Shown here piece after piece: positions 38,201 to 52,751 of a stretch of 64,000 nt of DNA. Positions within the stretch are counted from its first letter, which is position 1, and each line of letters begins with the position of its first letter. The notes under the pieces are model-generated. The model made no database searches, was not told the DNA's origin, and worked only from the letters and a program-made list of their open reading frames with translations. Source of the stretch: Anastatus disparis. Its lineage: Eukaryota > Arthropoda > Insecta > Hymenoptera > Eupelmidae. A program made the position numbers and the translations under genes. The stretch covers positions 4,721,501 through 4,785,500 of the forward strand of contig JAFFSR010000264.1 in the NCBI GenBank assembly GCA_017163975.1, given 5' to 3'.

Positions 38201-41200
38201 GCAATGATTTTTACAAAGCCCTTTTGTACACCAAAAACTTTCGAATCACACATTGCACGGTACACCCATCATTAGATAAACAATCTTCTTATTAACAAGT
38301 TCCTGGAGATCCTTCAACGCGATATACTGCCCGTGTACAACGTGCCGTGGACTTTGTCCAAGGGAAGTCGTTGAATTTATTTTTTTCCTCTCTTTTTTTT
38401 CCTTTTTGATTACTTTAGTAAATAATTAGAATGCGTGAGGGAAATTTGATGAGGTAGTACATTTGAAAATCTATGAATAAATATTGTTGAAGACCGATTA
38501 TCGATTGCTTGGAGAAACAATCGGATGCATCGGTTTAAAAAAAAGTTTACCTTTTCTTTTGTAAATTGTACTCGGTTAAATTAACATGTAGCTTTGAACA
38601 ATTAAGTTCTTTTTTTTTCAAGAAATCATGAATAATTCATAAAGCTGCATGATGCGATATTTACTTGAAAAAAGTTTTTAATAAACTTATATTAATTGAA
38701 AAATCTGGCGAGAAAATCCTTATTGGAAAGCAGTTCATCATTTAGTTAAACGTCGCGATGAATTATTTATGAGATTTAATGAGCGCGATAAAAATAAAAC
38801 ACTTGCGCGATAACAGGGCAATATGCATTTATTGTTATTTAAATTTTATTTTGCAATATTACAATTGTTAAGGTATGGAAATGCGACAGATAGCTCATTA
38901 CTTATTAGCAGATAAAAGTTTATTTAACTTGATATAATATGTAAACGTAGAAAGCTGATATCTCTCTTGATTAACTTATTAAAATAATTAATTAGAAAAT
39001 TTATTTTTCAGCTAAATATTATTTGCAAATATTGAATAATTACAATGATTTTATTTATATATATAAAAAGTAATTGTGATTTTAATTTATTTTCTTGTGA
39101 ACTATAAGATATTTAAACATTGCATGTCCACGTGACGGGTTGGAGAGAAAAAAAATTATGCTAATTACAGTATTATATAGCCGAGTGCCATCTGATGTAC
39201 AGAACAAAGAAAGGAAATCTATTATTCTCTTTTATTACAATAGAAACAGAAAAGTTTACAATCCGGATCTCGGTGCGTAACTATATATTTTTAATTATTT
39301 TTTTTTTTTTCTTTTTCATTTAACTTATTGTTACTTTCACGATTTTCAATCAATTGGCTTGAGTAAAGTTCTACATACGTCATTATGATTGAAATTTTTA
39401 TTTCTCGGTAGCTCATATGCCAAAGTGTTTTATTATCTTAATTACCGCTTTATAATTCAATTCTTCGTATTGCAAAGTCTACAAATACAAATTTTTATAA
39501 AGAAGAAATAGTTTAAATTACAAATAATTAAAAGTTCCGTTTGTAATTATATCCTGGTTTGAAAAAGAAATAATTTCATTGATGTTTCAACGTGAAAAGA
39601 TTAAAATATTAAACTCCGAGAGTTTGCATTTTAAAGCTGCCTTCTAGTAAGAATATAAAAAAAAACTTTAACATGCCTTTAAAAAGCCACCGCAAAAAAA
39701 GTGACTTTGATGAAAAAAAAAAGTAGAACGAATTTATCGTTATTAAGTGGAAAATTTAATTTATGAAGTGGTAACAAAATTGGATATGAAAATAAATCAA
39801 TAAATTTATTAAGTAGCTCGTAAATATCACACGCTATTATCATTTCTTTGACGCATAAACTTAAAATAAGTGTTTATGCAACATTGTTAAATGTAGATAA
39901 TTGAGCATTAATAATGAATAAACAAACAAATCAAATAGTTTTGCATCGTTTAATTGTAAAAGAAAAATTATGCGAACAATTTTAAACTTGGATTTTTTTC
40001 TACGCGTGCAATGACTCTTAGATAATTAAAAAATTTATTTTTTTCTAATAAATTTATTGAATTTTTATAATTATTTAATTTAGTACTAAGTTTAATAAAA
40101 TTAAATAACATAAAGTGCATTTTAATTGAAAATGCAGTTTTGTTTGTAACATTATCACATCAACAAAGTAAAGTTCAAAGTAAATTTTTGAAACCGCGTT
40201 GCATACACAATTTACGGGCTATTGATCAGCGATTGAAACTGTATAATTACATATACTCTAACTATATATAGATAATCAAAGCTTGGCTAATTAGACCAAA
40301 GAGAGCAAGAGAGAATGAAATATCAATATTTATTAGTAGGGCAACAAAACGTTCCTCGTTGCAAAACGTCTACCAAGAGAGAAAAAATAAATCTGCAGCA
40401 GCAACCTCTGCTGCGCAACAGAGAAAATCGTATAGTCCACCCTCTGCCTATACAGCTTTTTTAACAAGTTTATCGAAAATTCATTTGGTAAGCCCGAGCA
40501 AGCACAGAGTTTACCGTTTTTCAGCTATATATGTACTATATACTTTTTTTTACTTCAAACTCGATCTATGTATATAGATACAGTTTTATAAGCTTAAGCA
40601 TTACTTATATACACATCACGTTAACGCCTTTTAATGCGAGCCATAGACCTCGAATAACGGACATAAAACCGCTCAAGCAGCTCCATTTGATTTTATGTAC
40701 GAAAGTTATGCATGAATTTTTTTTTAAATAAAAAAAAACGTTTTTCCGTGATCATTGAAGAAATAATCGGTTTCTTATGATATCATAGGTAGTTTAACCT
40801 TAAAAAAAATTTATTAATCGGTAGTTTGTCCTTGAAATTTTATAAATTTATTAAATAACTTTTATTGCAATTTTTTTAATTTTTATTTTTTCCATTGAAT
40901 AACATAAAATTTATGTATTATGGTTTATGTTATTTTTATGTTATAAATATATATTTTAAAGAATAATTTAATGAATGCATTTTGACCATATACATAATAA
41001 AAATTAATCGAAATGTTATGCTGTAAAATTTTAAAAAAATGAAGTTATAATAGTGGTAGTAAAAATTTTAACATTGTAATTTTTATACTTTTTAGTATAT
41101 TGTTATTAGTAAAAAAAAACAGTGTATTCCACGTTTGCTATAGAATATGATGATTTCAATCTGAGAACTTATTTTATTATATAAATAAAAAAATATTTTA

Positions 41201-43675
41201 TATAAAACAAAAGAAAACACTTTTTGGGTCAGAATAAAAAGAAATTATCATGAACATAGAAATCGTAGCAATTATTTTTTTAAAAATAAAATTGTTTAAA
41301 AATGCATTTTTTTTTAACTTGACGGATTTGACGGACTAGTTTGCAACTCGATGGCGAAGATGAGATCATTATCTAGTGAAATGTTCTTCAACGCTTTCAC
41401 TCGCGATTGCGAAAAAATTGAAGTGAAGGTGGAAAATGAGCGAGACGCGATCGTTGCATTTATTGAGAGATGAGTGCAAAAAGCTTTTTGCTATTCCGAA
41501 TCTGCCATGCACGTATGATTTAACATAATGAGCGGTTCATCACCTGATATTTTATTCGTTTAGAAGTGTGTCATATAATTAATACAGTTAATTATGTAAT
41601 TAATCACAAGAGTTAATTAAAATTTTGCTCTATAAGAAATGATGTGATAAAAACCGAACTCATTTAATTTCCAATAACTATTTAAATATTATTTAATCTT
41701 TGAACAAGTTACAGCGAACGGTTAACGTTATACAGGCACGTCAACTGTTTATTTTAAAATAAAGTAACTTATTTTCTTTATATTTTCAAATGTGAAATTC
41801 AGAAAAATATTTAGTCATTTTTTGCTAAAAATAAAATATTTTGTTTGTTGATATTTCTTATGTTTTTAATATAAAGTTAGGTGACTTGAAGTAAATTTTT
41901 TATCTTTTTTATTTATAACGTTATGCAAATGTCAAATAACTTTTCCGTTTCGTCATTTTACGATTCAAATTCAATTTTAGTTCAAATTGGTTATTTTTAT
42001 CTTGTAAAATTTCAAAAAATAAACTTTATTTTTAAAACATTCACCTAGGGCCGGATGATGTCTCAAATCAATATCTATTTGCCCAAAATTTTATTTTTAA
42101 AAAATCAATTTAATATTTTAAAACTTTTTGTACATATTCAAAGATATACAGCTGGTTCTATTCATATTCAGACATAATGTTACTGATCGATTTTTTTTGC
42201 CTAAAAATCGTGATGACACCTTACAATATGCGCTAAAAAGCATACATATCTTGAAATTTTTATTGGAAAAATTCTTTTTTTATCCCTATAATCAATATTT
42301 AATACAAAAATGAAGATGGCAAAATTAAAATGATGACTTTTTCAATTGTTCTAATTTTAAAATGTTTTTTTCTCAAATTCAATTTTTAAATTAATACATA
42401 TTAAATTTTAAAAATTGTTTTATTTTTACACATAAAACGATAGTTTTAGCGTAGTCTGTGCAGTTATATATTTACGTATGACTGCAGTTTTTTAAGTATG
42501 CTAGTAATATATGAATAGGTATGACGTTTGATTTTAATTTTGATTTATTTAAGTAAAAATAAGCATATCCAGCATCTTTCGCTTTGAAAATTAATCCTCA
42601 ACTGTCTCGTTTTAATATTCACTTCAATAGATTTTAGATTAAAACCAACATAATAACCTCCTTCATCCTTTTTAAACCTAAGAGTCATTATATCATATTC
42701 CTTTTATGGAATTTTATATCCCCATTTTTATTATGAATTTAATATATCAAGTATTTAATACCTTCAAAAATCTATAATTTTAATATTTAATAAATTAAAT
42801 TAAAAACAATAATTTATTCTGAATTATATTCTTTCGATTTTTTTATAATTAACGAAATTATGAAATAATAAAATATCAAGCATTTTTATTTTAAGAAATT
42901 TTTTAACACATAATTGTAATAAAGTATTTACATCCAATATTAATATTTGTATTATTTATTAAATCAAAGAATACATAAAATTAGCATGGTAAAACCACGA
43001 GATATTTATTTAATGTTGTTATATGATAGCGTTATCAACAATAGGAAGCTTGCATGATTTTTCAATTTTCATATAAACATTAGTACACGCTGAAAAATAG
43101 ATTTGCTAATAGTTTTTTATTCACTCTATTTAATTCGTTATGAATATTTTTTTATCAATTTGAGATATTCGTTTAAATTGATATCACATGACCATTACGT
43201 CACATTGCATGAATCCTAGGTGATTTATTTTCGGTATGTCACAGTCAAACTTGGCTAACGTGATCAATTAATGTTATCTATATTTGACATGGTAAAAAAT
43301 AGAAGTATTTATTTACTTTTGAAATAAAGATTAAAATATCTTTTATTAACATCCGACAATTTATTGATAATTTTCTTTGTAATTTATAATATTGTTCCTT
43401 ATATTTGTTTGATATAAATTTATAGTAATTGTACATTTATTTAAAATATTTTTAATGTATTCTGTTATTTTATTAATTACGTTTAATTAACTTTCTGTCT
43501 ACATACTAGGTCCCACTCAAATATTTTCTACTAACTGGGGTCGATCATACAATTACATAATTATTTATTTTAATTAAATATTTTTAAATTTAACAAAAGT
43601 ACCTACTTAAAAAACTAATACATGTTCTACTCATTAAACATTAATTTTAATGTGTTACATTTTAATGAAAATGAA

Positions 43676-43898
43676 CACTGTTAAAAAAATTGTATTTTGC
43701 TTCCAGTACATTTAAGAAATTTATATTTTTACTTTGAATTTCATACAAATTTACATTAAAATTACGGTAAAATTATTAATTTTCATGCAGTTTTGCATTA
43801 AAATTACGATAAAATTATTAATTTACATGTACACGCTTGAAGCAAGCTTCCAGTTTTATATTAAATTTGCATTAAATTTCATGTTTTTTTTAACAGTG
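43676..43898. mobile_element. Small MITE with CACTGTTAAAAAA ends
   Basis: The ends CACTGTTAAAAAAA and TTTTTTTAACAGTG form terminal inverted repeats 223 bp apart. Inside, a 34-base unit (43754-43787 and 43796-43829) containing CATTAAAATTACG and TAAAATTATTAATTT is repeated in tandem with two or three changes. No coding capacity; the target duplication is unclear. Confidence 0.7.
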
Positions 43899-45445
43899 AA
43901 GTTTTAAGAATTTCAAATATTACACTGACTGCGCTATCTTAATTTACTTACAAAAATATTTATTTTTCCTGTTAGTTTAAATCGTAATTAATTCATGAAA
44001 TTAAAATATATCATTTTTTTTTTATTTTTATAAAAAAAAAATTTTTTTGTCATGTTGTTTTGCAATTGCGAAAGTTAACTTCCTAGTCTTATGTGATCTA
44101 CTCTACAAAATTATAAAGTAATTATTTTATTTAAATAAACCTTAAAAGTATATTTTTATTAGTGCAATTTCTTAATGTTTATTTGTATCTTATTTATTTA
44201 TTGCATTGTTTACTAAAAATATAAAATAATTCAAATTTTACATTAAAATTTATTCGTTGCAACTCTATCAAGTCAATAAAAAAAAGCTTTTTACATAAAA
44301 AGTAACCATAATTCTTTCTACTCTATAAAATTCTACCCCAGAAAACTCTTAATTATATTAGTGCATCGTAAATTAAAGATAGAATCTGAGAAATTATTAT
44401 GTTGAGATATGTATCAGTCTTCTCATAAAAGTAATAACCTTATAACCAATGATTTTATTATCATCTAAGTGCAAAGTGGATAATATAATTTGCTTTCGAA
44501 TTAACCTCTTTAATTGATATTCGTCGAGTAGGTATATCTAATTATTCTAAAAGTGTATTGTTCATCTTGTAAACAAAAAATATAAAAAACTTTTTTTTCT
44601 ATGTATAAACTAGAAAATACAATTGAATAAATAGGTAAAAATGTTGGAAAATATACCAAAAATAAATTCATACAATTAGAAATTTTTTTTAAATTACATT
44701 TTACTATGAAATAAAATGAAATAATATTGTACGTTTTACTAAAATTTTGATATTTAAAATTTTTAAACACATTCTTCTACTAGCATGAGAAATATTGAAG
44801 TTGGGTATATTGTGTAAAAAACTACGTAGGTATAAGTTACATAATTCAACCGCTTGTCAAAAACAGTATTTTAAAGATGAAATTACGTTAGAATTGCGTT
44901 ATTGTAACAAATTACATATAATATGATATAATGAATATAATATAGTATAATATATATTTTATCATATTACGTAGACATGAATTTGTAAACTATTATATTG
45001 TCCTAGAAATAATACACGTTCTATTGACATTATCAGTCCACTATCAATGGATCAAATCTAAATACTAATATTGAAAATTTTAAATAAATTTAAACTTTTC
45101 TATTCATAAAATAATTTGTATATTTTCTTTGATTTGTTCATACGCATTAAATATAATTGAATAAACTCAAAATCAAATTATTTGTACATTTTGAAATGTA
45201 TATATTTTTTGAAAATTTTATTCACTGTTGTTGCGAAGACTTCCATCGCACATATTAGCAAGAAAACATATAACTGTCGTAATGATGTTTAGCTCAAGTG
45301 AAAATGAATCTGTTGATTTTTTTTAGAACAAAATGTTTATGCTAATAATTTTTTTAAAGTTTTTTCGATAACTATTTGCATTTAAAAATACAACTTGAAA
45401 TAATTATAAGAGTTCATTAATTTAATGGTTGGAGTTCATTTACAG

Positions 45446-45482
45446 GGTTATTCACCTTATAAAGAAGATGCCGTCGCTATCG
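45446..45482 (+). other. Possible 37-nt micro-exon
   Basis: A 37-base segment of unusually balanced composition sits between an acceptor-like TTCATTTACAG and a donor-like GTAATT. One frame reads GYSPYKEDAVAI. Its length is not a multiple of three and it fits neither recognised gene, so this is only a candidate untranslated or micro-exon. Confidence 0.15.
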
Positions 45483-48400
45483 GTAATTACTCTTACCTAA
45501 TATCAAGATGTCAATTTCATTTGATAACTAAATACTTTAAAATTATTTCAATAAGATGACTCCGATAATTCTCTATAATTTTGTAGGATGTTTCACATTT
45601 TTTCTTTAATATTCTTATAATATTAAACAAAACTAATTATTTATAGTCTGTATTTGTTTATTAATAATTATTGGATATTCAAATTGATATATTGAAAAAC
45701 TAATTTATAAAAAAACAAATATTTTTTATTCTTTTTTATTAAGTTACTCGACCTAAAAGCATTAGTTGTGTTACGCAAACATTTAGTTTATATGTTTATT
45801 CGTGATGTACATTTTTTCTTGCAATTATTTTATTAATGGTTTATATATTTTTTTTTAAATAAAAAATCTCTAATTACAAAACCATCACTAATAATTTTTC
45901 ATTGAATTTTTATGGATTTTAAATAAATTGTAAATAAATAAATGTATGCGTAACAAATAAAAGTATTTTCCGTAAAAAGTTTATTTGAAACTAGTTATTT
46001 ATCTTTTTCGTTTGCCTAACAATTCTATTTAATTAAAATATACCAAAAAATTGAATTTATCAACTTTTTGCTCATAATTTTTTCTGTTTTTTATTTATGA
46101 ATTTTAGAATCCACCGAATATCCAACAAAGTATATAATTTCTAAAACAACGCAAAAAATCCTAAAAACAAAAGAAGCAGATAAACCGTATAGCCAAGTTC
46201 GCTAGTGCAATTCATAATTGCACATATACATAGCTCGTAAAGCAATTTCCAAGCGCAAGAATTAGGTTTCTTTTTTTCGCTGTTGCGCGGGAGGTATAGA
46301 GGTTTTATCCTGGCTGCTGCTGGCTGGCTGGCGGCACTATAGTCGTGTACACGTTATTGCACAGCCAGTTGTATATGTATATAGTAAAAACCTCTCTAAA
46401 AAAGCAAATGCATCATCATAAGTATGCGAACGACTCTGCAACGCGGCTAAGCAAATATTTCAAATACGACACCTTGCAGCAGGTAACTGCACTAGTTTCA
46501 TTTAATTTTTAGTGTACTCAATATTCTTTATTTTAACAACTTAACATCACTATAAATCATCGATATACCAGTTGGATGGATAATATTCAATAAACGGGCT
46601 TTACATTTAAATACTCTGTAACTGTTTATGTAAATATATAATTATTGAAAATTATTAATTATTATGTAAGCATATATATACTCGTTGAAACTAATGAAAC
46701 TGATACTACTTATGTAAATGAGACAGAAGTAGAAGGCTTTCTATTTCTCATGCACATAAGAATATTTTATCGAAATTTTTTTTAATGTGAAACTAGATTA
46801 TTTTATAATTAAACGAAAGTTATTTACGACGTTTATAAGAAATTGGTACGTTGACCTTAACGTTTAAACTTGAAATTTTATGAGTTCTTGACTAAAATTT
46901 AAACATATATAAATGACATTTCGATTGGAAATTTTTTACTTTGAACACATTAGAAATCTTTGGTTATAACGATTGAGAATATCGCGTGTACTCGTAGACT
47001 TATTTTTTTTATGTAAGAAAACGAAAGAAAGAAAGTGTCGCTTGACTCGGTGAGAAAAATCCCAAACGAACAATACCAATTCTTCTTTATCATGTATTTA
47101 TATATAGATATAAAAAGAAACGATATTTTTTTATTTTATCTTTTTTTTTATTCAGATCCTCGTGGCTACGCAACAATTGCGCTAATTAGAGCTGAATTAT
47201 TCCGCGCGAATCGTTAGAAAAAATAGATTTTTGGAAAAAGGAACATTTCTTGAATTTGTATACGTAAACGTTCTACTTTCTAATTATTTAAAGAAAAACT
47301 ACTGCCGAGATTTTCTCTAATTAAAATTTTTTTCGTGTTTTACAGTACTTCAAAATTGACTGCTGGATATAATTTTGTGTACCAAATGTAATCTTTTCAT
47401 TAAAAATTAAATTAAGAAATAACGTTGCTCTCGCGAAGATTTTGTTCATTCAATTTATTTTAATTTCAATTTATTAGCAAGTATAATTATTTTGATTAAG
47501 TCAAAAAATTCAGAACATAAATATTAATAAGTTTTTATAATTATATTCAGATGATTATTAAAAACTCAAGTTTTGAAGAAATCAATTTTTCCCAAGGCTA
47601 TTCTAAAAGTTGGAAAAAAATAATTTTTCGTTAAAAGTATTGAGCCGATTATTTTTCAAGATTGTATGATTACCTCGTTTAATCAAAGAAAGTTGTTGGA
47701 AAAAAATGTTCTTATATCCTTAGAATCTTTTACAAGCGGATATAATGATTCCGACCCTAATTACCGCGGCGACTCGGAAAAACAGGCGAATAAGCTTCTT
47801 CTTAACGAGTTTCTAAGTGCGAAGAGAGTTTAAAAAAGGAAAAAATAATCTGTATATATATAGTCAGCTTTGAAAATAACGATGATCGTCGTTCTTATAA
47901 AATGCGATGATAAACAGTCAAGGACAACTTCGATTTAGAAAGGATGCGCTTAACTACGTGTATAGATGAAAGAGAGAGTATAATATTAATGTTCTTATAT
48001 ATATACCAATTGGAATTTCTCGTGAAATTCATGATAATTTGTCCACTTGACTGGTAACAATATTTTATATACTAGAAAACTTAATACTCGTATTTTCATT
48101 GTAATACTTTTTTTTTATCGAACAATCGACAATATATTTTATGAATATTTAAAAAAAAAATTTTATTAAATTTTGATTAATAAATAAAAAAGAATTTTCA
48201 TGCGGCATAATGAAGTTGATCAAATAAATTACAAAGTTAATTGAAGCAATGAATTAACACGTTTATCCGCGTTTAACTTCATTGTTGCAATCAACCTTGA
48301 TTGTTTTGAAAAATAAATTATTCGATGAATGCAAAAATGTTACGTAACATTTAGAAACTTAGAAACCCAAGTGGAATCAGGAAAAATGAAAAGCATTTTT

Positions 48401-51400
48401 AAAGAATACTGTTTTTTAACTTCTTTTTTTTATATTTTCCATTGTAAAAAAATAAGCAATTTATAATCAACAACAACAGTTTATATTATTATAATAACGG
48501 TAGTGGCACTGTAGGTACTAATCTTTTGTTATTTTTCGCATCGCTAACTTCTCAATTGCTTTTGTCCGGAAGTTATTGAAAATGAAAAGCATGTTTAAAT
48601 GTAGAAAAAATTGAATTAAATGTAGATTTTTCTATCACGTGGTTAATGCTAATGCAATTATATTATTATTTCTTTGAAAAAATATTTTTATCTATTTGAT
48701 CTCTCATTGTAGCAACACCCACATGCTATTTATTTTTATTTAGTTTTTCTTCAAGTTACTTAGTATATATAATAAAAATAATAACTTTTTTCTTTGTTCT
48801 GTCTCATTGTTAATCATAAAAAATAAATTTTTGCAACTCTTTCAATATTAACAATAAGAGATTAGTACAATTATTTTCAATCTAATTCCAAGATTCCATT
48901 TAAGGTGGATGATAAATTTTTCACTTTAATCCCATTGATAAATTAAATGAAGCCATGTTTATAGAAAGTGTATACGTACGTACGTTTCTTTGAACCTCGT
49001 CTTACGTATTATATGATCAAGTCACTTTAACGCTGACTCAAATATAAAGTTCTTACACACATATATAAAAGGCTCTCTTGCGAGTGCCAAAATCTTTTCT
49101 AAATGTTTTAGTAAATAGAAAGCATTAGGAAATTTTCGAAGAAGCGCTTAATTAAATTTAAATTTTCATCTTACGCTGTTACGTGTGCATATAAGTGAAT
49201 TGCTTAATCTCTTGATTGTTTCAAAGATCGTTAGCATTTTCGTGTGTGTGTATATCTCATCACTTCTCTCCCCCACCCAAAGAAAAAAACACACGTAAAG
49301 ATCTCGAGAAGTTATATACGTTAAAGTTACAAAAGCTATATAAGGTATATATATGCAACTTCACGCGGAGGTGCGCACTTCTATATACGTATATAGCTAG
49401 AGCTTAATTCAATATGGAAATTGAAATTCGAGAGAGAGGGAGTTTAGTAACAAGCTGCACTTGCATAGACTTTAATGTATACAATACGATTTCTCGTTCA
49501 TATTGCTAAGAGGCCAAAAACCCGTCGTTTGTTGTTTCTTAATTGTTCGAGCAAATAATAATAATAATACCCTTGGCATATCGTGACCGAAACACCAAGC
49601 GGCACACTTCTTGTTATAATGACAAATAGTAAAAGTGGAAAGAAAGATTAAAAGGAAGAGAAATAGAGAAGACGACCCGAAGTAACTAGACGACATTGCA
49701 AAGTACTTATGTGTATGTAGAGCAAGCAAGCAAAACAGGAAAGAAAATAAAAAGAAGGAAGCTCGGGAAAAAGCAAAACGCGCAGTGATAAAACTTATGA
49801 GGATGACGTTTAAAATAAAAGTTAATTCTTACGTTTTTCGCAAATAAAAATATTAAAGAATATAGCATTAAAATAATTTAGCTTTTAAAAAAAGATACTT
49901 TCTCATTAGGAGCAACTTTTTTTATTATCATTATACAAGACTTTTTTCAATTTTTTTCAATAAAAAATTTTTTTTTTATTTCACAAATGATTTGTTTATT
50001 GGAATTTTCAATACAATAATATAAATCAACAAGCGATTTACATATAGATACATTAAATTTAAACAAATAGGAAAATTCTTCAGAGAACGTTTTTTTACTT
50101 GTATGAATAGAAATTTTTGATTCCCCATATAAAAAATTATATAAAATAAAAATTTATTATATTTAAAAAAAAAGTTTAGCAATATGAAATGAGAGCTTGT
50201 TGAATTATCAAGCATTCGATGTTTACCTAAACGAATTGAATTACAACTTGCACTTGCTATACGTTTTATCAAATAATTCTCTTGTCCCTAGTCAGTTTGC
50301 AATACAATTCTTTTAATTTTATTTAGCTGCTATTTATGATTCTTTGACCTTGATTACGCACAATCTTAATTTATTCAATTACTTTCCGTTATTTCCATAT
50401 TACTTTGATGTTTTGTTAATTCAATACATTACCCTACAGATAAAAATACTTTTTTTTCAAATTGTTAAATTATTATGTGAAAGTGAAAAATCAGAAAATT
50501 CTTCATTGAATTTTGCAAATAATTATAAATTACATTAAATATGATTTTAAAAAATTTTTGGCATGATTTTAAAGTTATAATAAATTCGCCGAAACAAGAT
50601 TTTAAATGATATATGTTGTGAAGTTTGGTGATTCTTTTAAAACACCATAATATTAATAATTTCAAATACTAAAAGAAGATAATTTTTTTTATATAAATTA
50701 TGGTAACCAATTTTTACAGTATTTCTCTGAGATTTCATCATAATAATTAAGAAAAAACGCCACTGCTATTTTTATACAGAATTTGATTAAAAATTTTTTA
50801 GAAAAATTCTCTCTGTGAAACTACGTATACAAATAAACTGGTTCAACTCTGAGTAAACCTGATAAAAGCGTCTTTTGACACAGGCACGACATTTAGCTTC
50901 TTTCATTCCTGCATTTACCTTCTCTTCTGAATTCACGTATTTTTATCATTCTTATCAAAATGAAATTTAAGTAGATAGTATTACCTTTTTTCTACAGGTA
51001 TACGGATCAAATGTCAGAAAGTTAACGATGCTTTTTTTTCAAAGCTTAAGATCACTTGAAAATTACAAAAACTTTGCAAAATTCAAGTGGATGCTTATTT
51101 CATCTTTGGTTCTTTGACATTTTCTCTTAACTTTTTAGTTGTACGTTCTAGAATTTTGTTTTTGTAATTAAGTTAAATAGCAAAAAAGATAGCACAATTT
51201 TCACTTGATATTTTCGACTTTCGGAACAAAAATCAATATTTGAATTTTTTTAGTTGTAGTTAAATATTTCCAAATATTTCTATAGTCAAAATACTATAGG
51301 ATATATAATAAATTTTTCTAAACATCAACTATTGGTTGTGCAAAGATTAAAATAAATATACTTTCATTTATATAATAAAGATAAGATGTGAATCTATCGA

Positions 51401-52716
51401 AAGTCAAGTGTACAGATTTGCTTTGTATAAAAATATTATCTAATAATTTCAATAGGATAAAACCCGTCATATATTGTATTATAATAAAAATACTAAATGG
51501 AATCTTCAAATATATCATTATTTTTTAGATTTATTATTTGTTGCAAACTAAATTATTTGTAACTTTCCCATGAATTAAATGTTTTGCTAACCAAAAAAGC
51601 AATTGGCTTATAAACAAAAAATATTTTTAAATTTATCTCTAAGCAATCAAACTCCAAAGGTACTGATAAAATTCTATAAAAACAAATAAATAAATAAAAT
51701 AATCTTACATAAAAGACATTAAGAAATCAATAATAATAAATTAAACAAATTAATAATCTGATAGTATAAATTTGTAAGAATAAATATATATGATATAAAA
51801 TGTCATTGAAAATTTTTAATCAATAAAGATTATAAATCAAGTTTCAACAATATACAAAAGCAGATTAAATAGAAATGGCTTAAAGCAATTATCAAATGTT
51901 CAAGTCAGAGTTAGATAGAACCAATTCAGACCATAACCGCTTATATGTATATATGTAGCGTATACTGATAATGTCTTATTTTTCTTCAGCAGTCAAGTTA
52001 CAATCATTGCGTATACAAAGATTGTTTTGTTCCTCTCTTAGCTGCAAGCTCTATACTTTTTTTAAAAATGAAAAAAAATAAGACAACATAGTAGAGCATC
52101 AATTAAAATACCGAGATTATGTGTATCAATTCGTTTGTTTCCATTTACGTAGCAGTAAATCTGAGAATGGAAAATATATAATACAATAACTGATATATAC
52201 GCTTTGATTCATATTTCAAATTTTATTTTAGATTACTTTATAAGTAAATTATTATTGCTTTTATTTTAACTTTAAGATATGAATAATGTAACGACTTTAA
52301 TTCTTGATTAATTTTTGCGTGAAATGAATTAATTTACAAATTTCGATTACATTAAAAAAAAATTATATCATTTTTTTAAATTATTACAAAAAAAAGTCTT
52401 AACTTTTGAATATGCGAAAGTAATAGAAAACATTTGTAATGTGAATAATAATATTTAGAGATCACGCAAACAAATAATTTTTTTTTTCATTATTTTTTTA
52501 ATGAGCGTAAATTATTAGTTTTATCACAAATAATTTTTAAAGCATTATTTCTTTAGTAATATTTGAATAAATTATATTTATATTGTTCGGCTGTTAAAAC
52601 CTGATCAAGTCTTGGGTTAATATTGACAAACATTTATGACTTTTTATTTTTTAATTATTCAATAATTCAAAGATTATGTTGGCTTAACTTTAGTGTTTCA
52701 AGTTATCCAATTATCC

Positions 52717-52751
52717 TGAAACTAAACTAAAATCTATTTAGTTTAGTTTCA
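52717..52751. repeat. Perfect 15-bp hairpin
   Basis: TGAAACTAAACTAAA is followed after five bases (ATCTA) by its exact complement. It may be a transposon footprint or a chance palindrome in AT-rich DNA; the length makes chance less likely. Confidence 0.8.

Noticed and set aside
37758..38204. Overlapping frames of 130 and 100 codons on opposite strands
   Set aside because: Both are basic or aromatic low-complexity frames without a domain; the region is better described as a possible regulatory island.
46200..46500. Candidate microRNA hairpin (AGAGGTTTT with AAAACCTCT)
   Set aside because: Only two short blocks pair over about 100 bases and the rest does not form a regular stem.
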